DNA of 9,795 bases from an uncultured Methanobrevibacter sp. (GCA_902795935.1 CADBMS010000123.1:1-9795); one strand, 5' to 3'. Positions 1 through 6,721 are shown, counted from the first letter of the stretch. A program made the numbers and translations. The notes: generated from the letters alone by a model not told the origin.

Positions 1-58
1 TAATTGCATCCTCATCAATTTTATTTTTTATTGACATACTTAATATTTTATCAATCAT
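1..58 (-). CDS. possible 5' end of an unidentified gene running off the left edge
   Basis: On the minus strand an open frame starts with ATG at 58 (or the in-frame ATG at 37) and stays open to the window edge, giving MIDKILSMSIKNKIDEDAI. An in-frame TAG lies about 27 nt upstream of the ATG at 58. Neither start has a visible Shine-Dalgarno sequence, so the start is unsettled and the gene itself is not certain. The peptide is too short to identify a family. If real, it is divergent from the secreted Ig-domain gene at 260, and the 201-bp spacer would hold both promoters. Confidence 0.35.
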   Translation of the reverse strand, partial: MIDKILSMSIKNKIDEDAI

Positions 59-201
59 CAGTGATAAACATTTAGTAAAAAACTATACAAAACAAAAAAA
101 GGAATTCTAAAACAATTCAACCTAAAAATAAAATATTGGAACGAATATAACACAAATTTCTAAAACCCACTAAAGTTTTTGAATGTACCAAATAATGATA
201 A

Positions 202-211
202 ATTATATAAG
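202..211 (+). promoter_or_regulatory. candidate TATA box for the small secreted protein gene
   Basis: ATTATATAAG resembles the archaeal TATA element. It would place the transcription start about 25 bases downstream, near 233, leaving a leader of roughly 27 nt that carries the GAGGTG ribosome binding site at 249-254. The spacer is so AT-rich that the TTTAAATATA stretch at about 220-230 is also possible. The box is inferred from position and consensus only. Confidence 0.3.
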
Positions 212-259
212 ATATATAATTTAAATATATAATATAAATATAAAATAAGAGGTGAAAAA

Positions 260-676
260 ATGTCAATGAAAAATAAGTTACTACTTGTAACATTAGCAAT
301 ATTAATTGTTTCAGTGATAGGAGTTGTTAGTGCTCATGACAATATTTCCAAAAATGTAAAAAAAGGAAAAATAGAAGTAGACCTTGATGACATTGAATAT
401 ACACACAAATACACCAAAAAACATCCTTTTAAAGTCATATTAGTTGATGATTACGGTAGAAAATTATCCAATAAAAAGATAAAATTTATAATTAATGGTA
501 AAACGTACGTCAACAAAACAAATAAAAACGGAGTAGCTAACATTTATCTTAATCTAAAAAAAGGAAGAATTTACAAAATTAAGTATACCTTCAAAGGAGA
601 TTCAAGATATAAAAGAGAAAGTGAAGATACTATAATACGTGCGGGATACAAATGTTGGTATCCATACGACGATTAA
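260..676 (+). CDS. small secreted protein with a single Ig-like domain
   Basis: This 138-residue protein has a clear signal peptide: basic start (MSMKNK), hydrophobic core at residues 7-22 and a likely cleavage after VVSA at residue 25. The mature part is lysine-rich and forms one Ig-like module at about 50-128. It has the pattern seen in Ig-like repeats of methanogen adhesin-like proteins: PFKVILVDDYG, then IKFIINGKTY, a TNKNGVA turn, and FKGDSRY near the end. There is no C-terminal membrane anchor or wall-binding region, so it is probably exported and either free or held by charge on the cell wall. The start is supported by GAGGTG five bases upstream; the ATG two codons later is an alternative. 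The gene stands alone and ends at a strong terminator. Binding partner and function are unknown. It may be a detached repeat unit of a larger adhesin family, of which the long gene at 6963 is a local example. Confidence 0.8.
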   Translation: MSMKNKLLLVTLAILIVSVIGVVSAHDNISKNVKKGKIEVDLDDIEYTHKYTKKHPFKVILVDDYGRKLSNKKIKFIINGKTYVNKTNKNGVANIYLNLKKGRIYKIKYTFKGDSRYKRESEDTIIRAGYKCWYPYDD

Positions 677-690
677 ATAAATTTATTTGG

Positions 691-731
691 TAAAACTAAA
701 GTTTTATCAATATTTCTTTTTTTTAAAAAAA
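691..731. terminator. bidirectional terminator between converging genes
   Basis: A perfect 7-bp inverted repeat (TAAAACT, AA loop, AGTTTTA) at 691-706 is followed by eight T at 717-724, which suits termination of the plus-strand gene ending at 676. Seven A at 725-731 give seven T on the minus strand, 6 nt past the stop of the DUF63 gene. Archaeal termination relies mainly on oligo-T, so both transcripts could end here. Confidence 0.6.
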
Positions 732-736
732 TTATT

Positions 737-1525
737 TTAATATGTTCCAATTATTAAACTTAAAAAGTTTCTTAATCCTGGAGCTAAACCTAATATAAAT
801 ATACATAGTTTTAATGTATTTTTATTTATTTCATCTTCAATATGTTCATCAATTAAATATAACGAAACAAGGATTACAATTATTTTTAAAGGATATAGAA
901 TAAATGCAGTTCCAGTTAAACTAGTTAATATTGATGGGAGAACATGTTGTTCCCAGTATCCAAAAAAGTCAACTGCAATAAATGTTGATGATGCATCAAA
1001 TAAATGAGATGATAATACTGTTAAATTATATTTATTATCTAATAATTTCCATTTTTTTGATAATACAATAAATATTAATGTAAAAATTAACCATATTCCT
1101 AAAACTAATAACATTACGGGTATGTTAACATTTTGAAAGTTGATTATATTGGGTATGCATAAAATTAAACCTACAATAAAAATTGTGTATTTGTAATTTA
1201 TTGAAAATTTTTTTTCTATTAAAATTGATGTTAAAATGGTTATTATTGTTGTAATGCCTATAATTATATAGATTCCTGGCGTTACAAGTAAATGAATTAA
1301 AGGATATATATTATTATCAACTAATGCTCTAGCACAGGACCCTGAAAATATAAATGGCAATAATGGTATGAATAAATCTTTTGGATCTTTATTTATATAT
1401 TTAAACATCTTTATTATTAATAATATGATTAATCCAACTATTATTCCAAATATTATTGTATTAAATGGAGTGTAACCCGGTTCTAGGTAAAAAAAGTTAT
1501 CACGTATTAGTTCTATTAAAGACAT
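737..1525 (-). CDS. DUF63 family multi-pass membrane protein
   Basis: This 262-residue, very hydrophobic protein has about seven or eight membrane segments, roughly at 20-40, 50-60, 76-103, 112-128, 135-156, 171-187, 199-224 and 239-258. I place it in the archaeal DUF63 family (PF01889) from features I recognise: the GYTPFNTI start, PLLPFIFSGSCARALVD (54-70), VTPGIYI, SHLFDASSTFIAVDFFGYWEQHVLP (as two parts, 173-189 and 190-197), YPLKI and LGLAPGLRNFLSL near the end. Conserved polar residues inside membrane segments (R66, D70, H174, D177) suggest an enzyme or transporter, but the family has no established role that I know of. It is the last gene of a three-gene operon. Its ATG lies 10 nt after the PHP gene's stop, and AATAGG spanning that stop is the only visible ribosome binding site. 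A shared membrane process with the two upstream soluble proteins is inference. Confidence 0.85.
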   Translation of the reverse strand: MSLIELIRDNFFYLEPGYTPFNTIIFGIIVGLIILLIIKMFKYINKDPKDLFIPLLPFIFSGSCARALVDNNIYPLIHLLVTPGIYIIIGITTIITILTSILIEKKFSINYKYTIFIVGLILCIPNIINFQNVNIPVMLLVLGIWLIFTLIFIVLSKKWKLLDNKYNLTVLSSHLFDASSTFIAVDFFGYWEQHVLPSILTSLTGTAFILYPLKIIVILVSLYLIDEHIEDEINKNTLKLCIFILGLAPGLRNFLSLIIGTY

Positions 1526-1535
1526 TAAATAAAAC

Positions 1536-2207
1536 CTATTCTATATATTTTTTATGTTTTCTTAGTATTTTTTTATTGAAAACTTCCTTTGCAATTAAGT
1601 GTAATGGTGTTCTTTTACCATATGGCCTTGTTTTTCCTTTTTTTATTGCATTAATTATATCATCTATATTGTTTTCTGAGTCAATTTCTGTTGCACATTT
1701 ACCTATAGACCCTAAAAAGTGAGAATCACTTGCCCCAATTTGAGGAATATTCATTTTTTTAGATAGATTTTCAGATTTTTTATTGGATATTCCAAATATG
1801 AATCTTGAATTTTTTGTTTCTATAGCATCTATTGTAGAAAAAAATGAGTATCTTGCAAATAGACCACTCCTATATCTTACAAATGGATGAGGCACTATTG
1901 CTATACCTCCTAAATCATGTATTTGATCTACGGTTTCTTCTGGATTTTGTTGAGGTTTAATTTCAGTTGTAATTCCTAATGCTATAATGTGGCCATGAGA
2001 TGTGCTTATTTCAATTCCCGGAATTATAGTGATGTTTTCATATTTTTTTGCTATTTTTTGAGTTATTAAGGATCCTTTCATAGTATTATGGTCTGTTATT
2101 GCTATTGCATCTAATTTTAGATTTATTGCTTTTTTTAGTATTTTTTCTGGGGTTCCTGTTGCATCTCCAGAGTAAATTGTATGGATGTGTGGATCTATCT
2201 GTATCAT
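1536..2207 (-). CDS. PHP-domain metal-dependent phosphoesterase
   Basis: This 223-residue cytoplasmic protein shows the metal ligands of the PHP family: DPHIHT (H7, H9), D15, TDHNT (D39, H40), GIEIS (E66), SHGH (H71, H73), PHPF (H107) and GASDSH (D161, H163). PHP proteins hydrolyse phosphoesters with a two- or three-metal centre, and stand-alone bacterial relatives (TrpH/COG0613 type) act on nucleotides or RNA ends. The region around IDAIETKN to ASDSH (127-163) matches the PHP-associated part of the fold. The length is usual for a compact archaeal member. Its start overlaps the upstream DUF1786 stop as ATGA, with AGGA about nine bases upstream inside that gene, so translation is likely coupled. 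The substrate cannot be told from sequence. The lysine-rich C-terminus (KKILRKHKKYIE) could contact nucleic acid, which is speculative. Confidence 0.87.
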   Translation of the reverse strand: MIQIDPHIHTIYSGDATGTPEKILKKAINLKLDAIAITDHNTMKGSLITQKIAKKYENITIIPGIEISTSHGHIIALGITTEIKPQQNPEETVDQIHDLGGIAIVPHPFVRYRSGLFARYSFFSTIDAIETKNSRFIFGISNKKSENLSKKMNIPQIGASDSHFLGSIGKCATEIDSENNIDDIINAIKKGKTRPYGKRTPLHLIAKEVFNKKILRKHKKYIE

Positions 2208-3250
2208 TGATTGTTTTCCTGGTTGATTTTGTGGGTTATTGCTTTTATTAATCCTGTTGGACCAGTCATCATAACATCACCTGCAGGTGTTGCATGATAT
2301 GCATTGAGATTAGTTTTATTTATTAATAATCTGTTTGGTCCTGTTACTACTATTTTTTCTATTTCAGGTAGTGGTTCTATTATGTGTGCACCATGACCAT
2401 TATCTTCATGTATTTCTTCATGTGTTAATGTTGCATTTGCTAATTTTTTAGTGTATTTTTCTATATTTTTTGGTGTTAATGCATTTGTGTGGTGTTCATA
2501 GACTCCAACTATTTTTTTATTTTTTATTGCTGCTGCTAATGTGTGGCCATTACCTATGTCCATTATTATGTAGTTTTTGAATTTTTGTACTTGAGGATCC
2601 ATTGTTGCTCCACATATTGATGCAAATTTTGAGTCCATTATGTATGTGTTGTATTTTTTGAGTGTTTTTTGTATTGCTTGCATTCTTGTGAAATAGTTTG
2701 GTATGTTGTTGTGGTATATTAGTTCTTCGGGTTTTTTTGGTGTTTGAAGTTGTTCTTTTATTTTTTGGAATCTGAAATTTCTATCACCCATTTCGGGGTT
2801 GTATCCATGATCTTGTACGGCTATTCCTATGTAATCAAAGTTTAAATTTATTTGATATTCTTTTAGTGCATTTTTTAGTATTTTTAAGTCTATATCTTTT
2901 GTTTCAAGTGTTGTAGTGTTATTATCTTCTATTTTTTGATTATTGGATATTATTTCTATTCCTTTTTGTTTTACTCGTTCTAAGTTGTCTTTTATTGTTT
3001 TTGCTGAGTTTTCTGTCATGGTTACTTTATAACCATTTTTTATGTGTTCTGTTAATGCTTGACTTATTGGCCCACCACCCATTATTTCTCCTTTTATGAA
3101 TAGGTTTGTTTTTGTTTTTTGTATTTTTTGTGCTATTAATTGTGTTGGTGATGGTAGTACTAATTTTATTGAGTTTTCTATATTTTTTCCCGTATCGTAT
3201 AGTAATATGTCTTGTGTTCCTTTTCCAACATCTATTGTTAATATTTTCAT
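2204..3250 (-). CDS. DUF1786 (COG4012) family protein, actin/hexokinase-fold-like
   Basis: This 348-residue soluble protein begins MKILTIDVGKGTQDILLYD. That is a phosphate-1-like loop with D7 of the ASKHA (actin, sugar kinase, Hsp70) fold, and a second such loop is MDIGNGHTLAA at 230-240 with D231. Other family-like blocks are GGGPISQAL (58-66), VQDHGYNP (145-152), MDSKFASICGA (205-215), EHHTNAL (252-258), HEDNGHGAH (281-289), TGPNR (303-307) and TPAGDVMMTGPTGL (321-334). Some databases label this archaeal family 'putative pyruvate formate-lyase activating enzyme', but no radical-SAM CxxxCxxC motif is present here, so that name is not supported. ATP-binding is inferred from the two loops; the true reaction is unknown. 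It heads the operon with the PHP and DUF63 genes. No Shine-Dalgarno precedes the ATG, and a candidate TATA box at 3288-3295 predicts a very short leader. Confidence 0.83.
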   Translation of the reverse strand: MKILTIDVGKGTQDILLYDTGKNIENSIKLVLPSPTQLIAQKIQKTKTNLFIKGEIMGGGPISQALTEHIKNGYKVTMTENSAKTIKDNLERVKQKGIEIISNNQKIEDNNTTTLETKDIDLKILKNALKEYQINLNFDYIGIAVQDHGYNPEMGDRNFRFQKIKEQLQTPKKPEELIYHNNIPNYFTRMQAIQKTLKKYNTYIMDSKFASICGATMDPQVQKFKNYIIMDIGNGHTLAAAIKNKKIVGVYEHHTNALTPKNIEKYTKKLANATLTHEEIHEDNGHGAHIIEPLPEIEKIVVTGPNRLLINKTNLNAYHATPAGDVMMTGPTGLIKAITHKINQENNQ

Positions 3251-3287
3251 GTTTTTATGGTTTGTTTATGACGTGTATATAATAATT

Positions 3288-3295
3288 TTTATAAA
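3288..3295 (-). promoter_or_regulatory. candidate TATA box for the DUF1786-PHP-DUF63 operon
   Basis: TTTATAAA (palindromic, so readable on either strand) lies about 40 bases upstream of the DUF1786 start. Transcription would begin near 3265, giving a leader of about 15 nt with no ribosome binding site, consistent with near-leaderless translation. TTATATA at 3276-3282 is an alternative. Confidence 0.35.
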
Positions 3296-3301
3296 ATATA
3301 A

Positions 3302-3337
3302 TGTACAAATTAGTGCTATAAAGATTTAAATAGTACA
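3302..3337. promoter_or_regulatory. candidate TRP-box pair (TrpY operator) in the trpB2 promoter
   Basis: A perfect TGTACA sits at 3302-3307 and a one-mismatch copy, AGTACA, at 3332-3337. Their spacing is exactly 30 bp, about three helical turns, and they flank the TATA box at 3325-3332. In Methanothermobacter thermautotrophicus the regulator TrpY binds TRP boxes of consensus TGTACA and represses trpB2. A further weak match, TGTATA, lies at 3274-3279 over the divergent promoter. The assignment combines the seen motif with that known regulation; no TrpY gene is in this window. Confidence 0.5.
3325..3332 (+). promoter_or_regulatory. TATA box of trpB2
   Basis: TTTAAATA lies about 50 bases upstream of the trpB2 start. 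At the usual archaeal distance the transcript would start near 3355, just upstream of the AGGAG ribosome binding site at 3364-3368, giving a compact leader of about 20 nt. Confidence 0.5.
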
Positions 3338-3375
3338 ATAATGATATGATTAGTAAGTAAAAAAGGAGATTCAAT

Positions 3376-4677
3376 ATGAATAAAATAATACTAAACTCAA
3401 ATGAAGTACCAAAACAATACTACAACATAAATGCAGACTTACCAAAAAGTTTACCTGAATTTAAAGATTCAGAAGAAGGAGGAAATTTAGAAAAACTAGC
3501 CCAAATATTTTCAAAAGAAATATTAAAACAAGAAACAAGTAAAAAACGATATATAAAAATACCCAAAACTGTAAGAGAATTATACCAAGCAATAGGTAGG
3601 CCAACCCCATTATTTCGAGCTAAAAACCTTGAAAAAAAACTGAACACCCCAGCAAAAATATACTTCAAACGAGAAGACACAACACCAACAGGAAGTCACA
3701 AAATAAACAGCGCAATACCACAAGCCCATTATGCAAAAAAAGAAGGAATAGAAAGATTAACCACAGAAACAGGAGCAGGACAATGGGGCACTGCACTTTC
3801 ACTAGCATGTACAATGTTAAAGTTGGATTGCACAGTATACATGGTAAAATCATCATTTAAACAAAAATCAACAAGAAAAACATTAATAGAATTATATGGG
3901 GGGACCATACTAGCATCACCAAGTACAAAAACAGAATATGGAAGAAAAATACTAAACAAAAATCCAGAGCATTCAGGATCATTGGGAATAGCAATATCAG
4001 AAGCAATAGAAGATGCATTATCTGATGAAAAAGCATACTATTCACTAGGAAGTTTATTAAATCATGTATTGCTCCATCAAACAATTATAGGGCAAGAATT
4101 AAAAAAACAATTAGAAATAGTTGATGAAACACCAGACACTATGATTGCATGTGTGGGAGGAGGAAGTAACTTTGGAGGGTCATGTTTTCCATTAATAAAA
4201 GATAAATTAGATGGTAAAAATGATTGTGAATTCATAGCAGCAGAACCCGCAAGTTGTCCCACATTAACCCAAGGAGAATATAGGTATGACTATGGAGACA
4301 CAGCAGGATTAACACCCAAATTAAAGATGTACACATTAGGTAAAGATTTCATCCCACCCACATTACATGCGGGAGGACTACGATACCATGGAATTAGTCC
4401 ACAATTAGCACTACTAGTAAAAGAAGGATACATACAAACAAGAGCCGTGCTACAGGAAGAGATATTCCAAAGTGGAAAACTATTTGCACAAACAGAAGGC
4501 ATATTAGCAGCACCAGAAAGTTGTCATGCTATAAAAATAGCAATAGATGAAGCAAAAAAAGCAAAAGAAACAAATACTGAAAAAACAATAGTATTCAATT
4601 TATCAGGACATGGAAACCTTGATTTAAAAGGATACTCAGATTATATGGCAGGCACCCTAATACCAAATAGTAAATAA
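3376..4677 (+). CDS. trpB2: tryptophan synthase beta chain, TrpB2 type
   Basis: This PLP enzyme condenses indole (or indole-derived intermediates) with serine to give tryptophan. The 433-residue length and the long N-terminal extension before RPTPLFRA (75-82) fit the TrpB2 class rather than the roughly 390-residue TrpB1. Key residues are all present: PLP lysine K109 in TPTGSHKIN, catalytic glutamate E131 in TETGAGQWG, the phosphate-binding loop GGGSN (261-265) and SGHG (410-413). The gene stands alone, with no trpA or other trp gene nearby, as is typical for trpB2. Such orphans are thought to salvage indole or work without TrpA. The start is set by AAAAGGAGAT seven bases upstream. Promoter elements at 3302-3337 suggest tryptophan-responsive repression. 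Base use differs from the downstream reductase: all seven Ile codons in the first 64 codons are ATA. Confidence 0.95.
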   Translation: MNKIILNSNEVPKQYYNINADLPKSLPEFKDSEEGGNLEKLAQIFSKEILKQETSKKRYIKIPKTVRELYQAIGRPTPLFRAKNLEKKLNTPAKIYFKREDTTPTGSHKINSAIPQAHYAKKEGIERLTTETGAGQWGTALSLACTMLKLDCTVYMVKSSFKQKSTRKTLIELYGGTILASPSTKTEYGRKILNKNPEHSGSLGIAISEAIEDALSDEKAYYSLGSLLNHVLLHQTIIGQELKKQLEIVDETPDTMIACVGGGSNFGGSCFPLIKDKLDGKNDCEFIAAEPASCPTLTQGEYRYDYGDTAGLTPKLKMYTLGKDFIPPTLHAGGLRYHGISPQLALLVKEGYIQTRAVLQEEIFQSGKLFAQTEGILAAPESCHAIKIAIDEAKKAKETNTEKTIVFNLSGHGNLDLKGYSDYMAGTLIPNSK

Positions 4678-4700
4678 AACTATGCCAACACTATTGTTTA

Positions 4701-4736
4701 GTGGAAGAAAAAATATTAACTTTTTACTTCTTCCAC
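4701..4736. terminator. hairpin terminator shared by trpB2 and the methyltransferase gene
   Basis: GTGGAAGAA at 4701-4709 pairs perfectly with TTCTTCCAC at 4728-4736, and the inner A-run and T-run can extend the stem imperfectly. The loop carries T5 at 4721-4725 for the plus strand and a run of six T (minus strand, near 4707-4712) for the other direction. The right arm lies inside the last codons of the methyltransferase gene, whose stop is at 4724-4726. Confidence 0.5.
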
Positions 4737-5536
4737 CAAAACATTATCCAATCAGCTTTATCATTAACATTATACAATTTACCTGTCGTAGAATCTTTAA
4801 CAAGAATCCTCTTCAAATATTTTTTTAATTCCAATTTTTCATCGTCACTATACAAATCAAGTCTAAATTTACCATTATCCATAGCATCTTCAATACTATC
4901 ATATTCACGATAATTATTCAAATCAAATCTAGTCACATTAGGATAAATACCAATATTAAATAATATATTGAAAAAATAATTATAATCTGGGAAATCCTCA
5001 GTCTTAATACCTAACTCCCTATCAAAATCTTTCTCAATCTTCTTATTTTCAGGTCCAAAAACACTTATAAAAACATATTTATTAGCAATCTTATCAAGTT
5101 CATGTAAAACTTTTCCAATAGGTACAATACCATTCAATGATCTTGAACAAACAACAACATCCACACCTTTAAAATCATCATAAGATATATCCTCAATGGC
5201 CCCTAAAACAGTTTCAATATTAGTTATACCATTATCGTTGATTCTTTTTTCTAAAAATTCAATCATTTTAGGAGAAGAATCCAAAGCAATTACTTTTTTA
5301 ACTTTTTTAGAAAGAGGAATTGTAATTGATCCTTCACCACAACCAACATCTAATATAGTATCATTTTCATTAAGAATTAACATATCAAATAAAACATTAT
5401 TATAATCCTCTTTTTTAGTTCTCTTAAAAAAACCAGGGGCTGCTTTATCCCAATTCTTATCTTTTTTATTAGATAATCGTTCTGCCCAAAATTCTTCCCA
5501 TTTAAGTTCATCAGGATTCTTGATACATTGCTTCAT
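4724..5536 (-). CDS. class I SAM-dependent methyltransferase
   Basis: This 270-residue cytoplasmic protein has a Rossmann-type methyltransferase core. Motif I is ILDVGCGEGSITIPL (61-75). VIALDSSPKMIEFL (82-95) follows, with D86 as the likely ribose-binding acid, then GAIEDI (112-117) and VDVVVCSRSLNGI (125-137) as the motif III/IV region. The N-terminal segment with WEEFWAERL (13-21) resembles the lid of small-molecule methyltransferases. The C-terminal third is acidic and aromatic and ends WIMFWWKK. The substrate cannot be deduced. It starts 3 nt after the stop of the aldo/keto reductase, and its ribosome binding site AAAGGTG (5544-5550) lies within the last codons of that gene, so the two are probably co-translated. 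Joint action on one small molecule is inference. Confidence 0.83.
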   Translation of the reverse strand: MKQCIKNPDELKWEEFWAERLSNKKDKNWDKAAPGFFKRTKKEDYNNVLFDMLILNENDTILDVGCGEGSITIPLSKKVKKVIALDSSPKMIEFLEKRINDNGITNIETVLGAIEDISYDDFKGVDVVVCSRSLNGIVPIGKVLHELDKIANKYVFISVFGPENKKIEKDFDRELGIKTEDFPDYNYFFNILFNIGIYPNVTRFDLNNYREYDSIEDAMDNGKFRLDLYSDDEKLELKKYLKRILVKDSTTGKLYNVNDKADWIMFWWKK

Positions 5537-5539
5537 ATA

Positions 5540-6541
5540 TTACACCTTTGTTTTTCCATTTAAAATATCCATATAATCATTATAATTTTCTTTTAATAAT
5601 CTAGGAATATCTAAGCCATATGGACATTTATCAACACAATTATAACATTCAATACACTTGGAAGTATCATTCATTATTTTTTGCCATTCTGGAGTTAAAT
5701 TTGGTTCTGTTGGGAATCGCCTAATCCAAAGTGACATTCTAGCACATATATTTATTTTAATTTCCTCTGGACAAGGCATACAATAAGCACATCCCCTACA
5801 AAAATCAGAACCAATTTCTTTTTTATCAGATTCAATAATAGATTTTAATTCATCATCTAAAATTAACCCCTCATCATAAGATAAGAATTCATCAAGTTCT
5901 GAAATTTTTTGAATACCCCAAATAGGCAAAACATTATCAAATTGATTAATAAATGCAAAACTTGCTTTAGAATTTTTAATTAATCCTCCTGCCATTGCTT
6001 TCATAGCTATAAAACCAATATTTGATTTTTTACATTTTTCAACTAAACTTAATTCTTCCTGACCACTAAGGTATGAAAAAGGATATTGTAGAGTTTCATA
6101 AAGATTTGATTCAATAGCTTCATTTGCAACTGTTATTTTATGAGTGGTTATTCCAATATGTTTTATCATACCCCTCTCTTTTGCTTCTAACATTGCATTA
6201 TATAAATCAGCATCTGGTAGTGATGGTGCATTATGAAATTGATACAAATCTAAGTAATCCGTTTTTAAATTTTTAAGAGACGTTTCTAAATCATTCCAAA
6301 AATCAGTTGTTGTTTCTGATGCAGTTTTACTTGCCAAATAAATATTTTCACGTACATCACATAATGCATTTCCAATTTTTTCTTCACTATCAGTATACAA
6401 ATGAGCAGTATCATAAAAATTAATACCATTATCATATGCTTTTCTAAGAATTTCTATTGATTCATCCATAGAACATCTTTGAATAGGTAATGCACCAAAC
6501 CCCTTCTTATTTACTTCCAAATTAGTTCTTCCAAGCCTCAT
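5540..6541 (-). CDS. aldo/keto reductase with C-terminal 4Fe-4S ferredoxin-like region
   Basis: This 333-residue protein is an oxidoreductase of the COG1453 type. Residues 1-235 form the aldo/keto reductase barrel with the full catalytic tetrad: D44 and Y49 in FYDTAHLYTDSE, K72 in LASKTAS and H103 in LYQFHNAP. Residues 248-258 hold CRGCAYCMPCP, and 296-307 hold CIECYNCVDKCP. These are cysteine sets of the kind that bind one or two 4Fe-4S clusters, suggesting electron transfer from ferredoxin as well as NAD(P)H. The natural substrate is unknown, and anaerobic archaea and bacteria carry many paralogues. Start choice is supported by AAAGGT at 6548-6553, six bases upstream of ATG. The gene opens a two-gene unit with the methyltransferase. 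Codon use leans to ATT (four of five Ile codons in the first 60 residues), unlike trpB2. Confidence 0.92.
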   Translation of the reverse strand: MRLGRTNLEVNKKGFGALPIQRCSMDESIEILRKAYDNGINFYDTAHLYTDSEEKIGNALCDVRENIYLASKTASETTTDFWNDLETSLKNLKTDYLDLYQFHNAPSLPDADLYNAMLEAKERGMIKHIGITTHKITVANEAIESNLYETLQYPFSYLSGQEELSLVEKCKKSNIGFIAMKAMAGGLIKNSKASFAFINQFDNVLPIWGIQKISELDEFLSYDEGLILDDELKSIIESDKKEIGSDFCRGCAYCMPCPEEIKINICARMSLWIRRFPTEPNLTPEWQKIMNDTSKCIECYNCVDKCPYGLDIPRLLKENYNDYMDILNGKTKV

Positions 6542-6653
6542 CCTATGACCTTTATTTTATTATAACATATACTATTAAATTAAAATCATATTAAACTAAT
6601 TGAAATTGTTTTTATTAAATATTTATTAAAATAAATTATTATTACCCCATACT

Positions 6654-6697
6654 TGTTTAATATGATAAAAATTAAACATAATTAATTTCTTTTTTTT
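6654..6697 (+). terminator. orphan hairpin plus oligo-T element
   Basis: TGTTTAAT (6654-6661) and ATTAAACA (6671-6678) form a perfect 8-bp stem with a 9-nt loop. Eleven bases later comes T8 at 6690-6697, within the 12-mer TTTCTTTTTTTT that also ends the terminator after the gene at 260-676. On the plus strand this looks like a transcription terminator, yet no plus-strand gene lies upstream until trpB2, which has its own terminator. Confidence 0.4.
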
Positions 6698-6721
6698 AAT
6701 AAACATATTATAAAGAATATT

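Noticed and set aside
101..118. Imperfect inverted repeat GAATT...AATTC between the possible left-edge gene and the gene at 260
   Set aside because: Only five paired bases in AT-rich DNA, with no T-tract or TATA relation; compatible with chance.
117..299. Minus-strand open frame of 60 codons over the promoter and start of the small secreted protein gene
   Set aside because: Its translation is Tyr/Ile/Leu-rich low-complexity from AT-rich DNA, it covers the opposite gene's promoter and signal peptide, and it has no family features.
3096..3329. Plus-strand open frame antisense to the DUF1786 start and running into the trpB2 promoter
   Set aside because: The minus strand encodes a well-supported conserved protein here; the plus frame is a by-product of its A/C-rich codons.
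3420..4502. Several minus-strand open frames within trpB2
   Set aside because: They oppose a fully conserved PLP enzyme and have no ribosome binding sites or recognisable domains.
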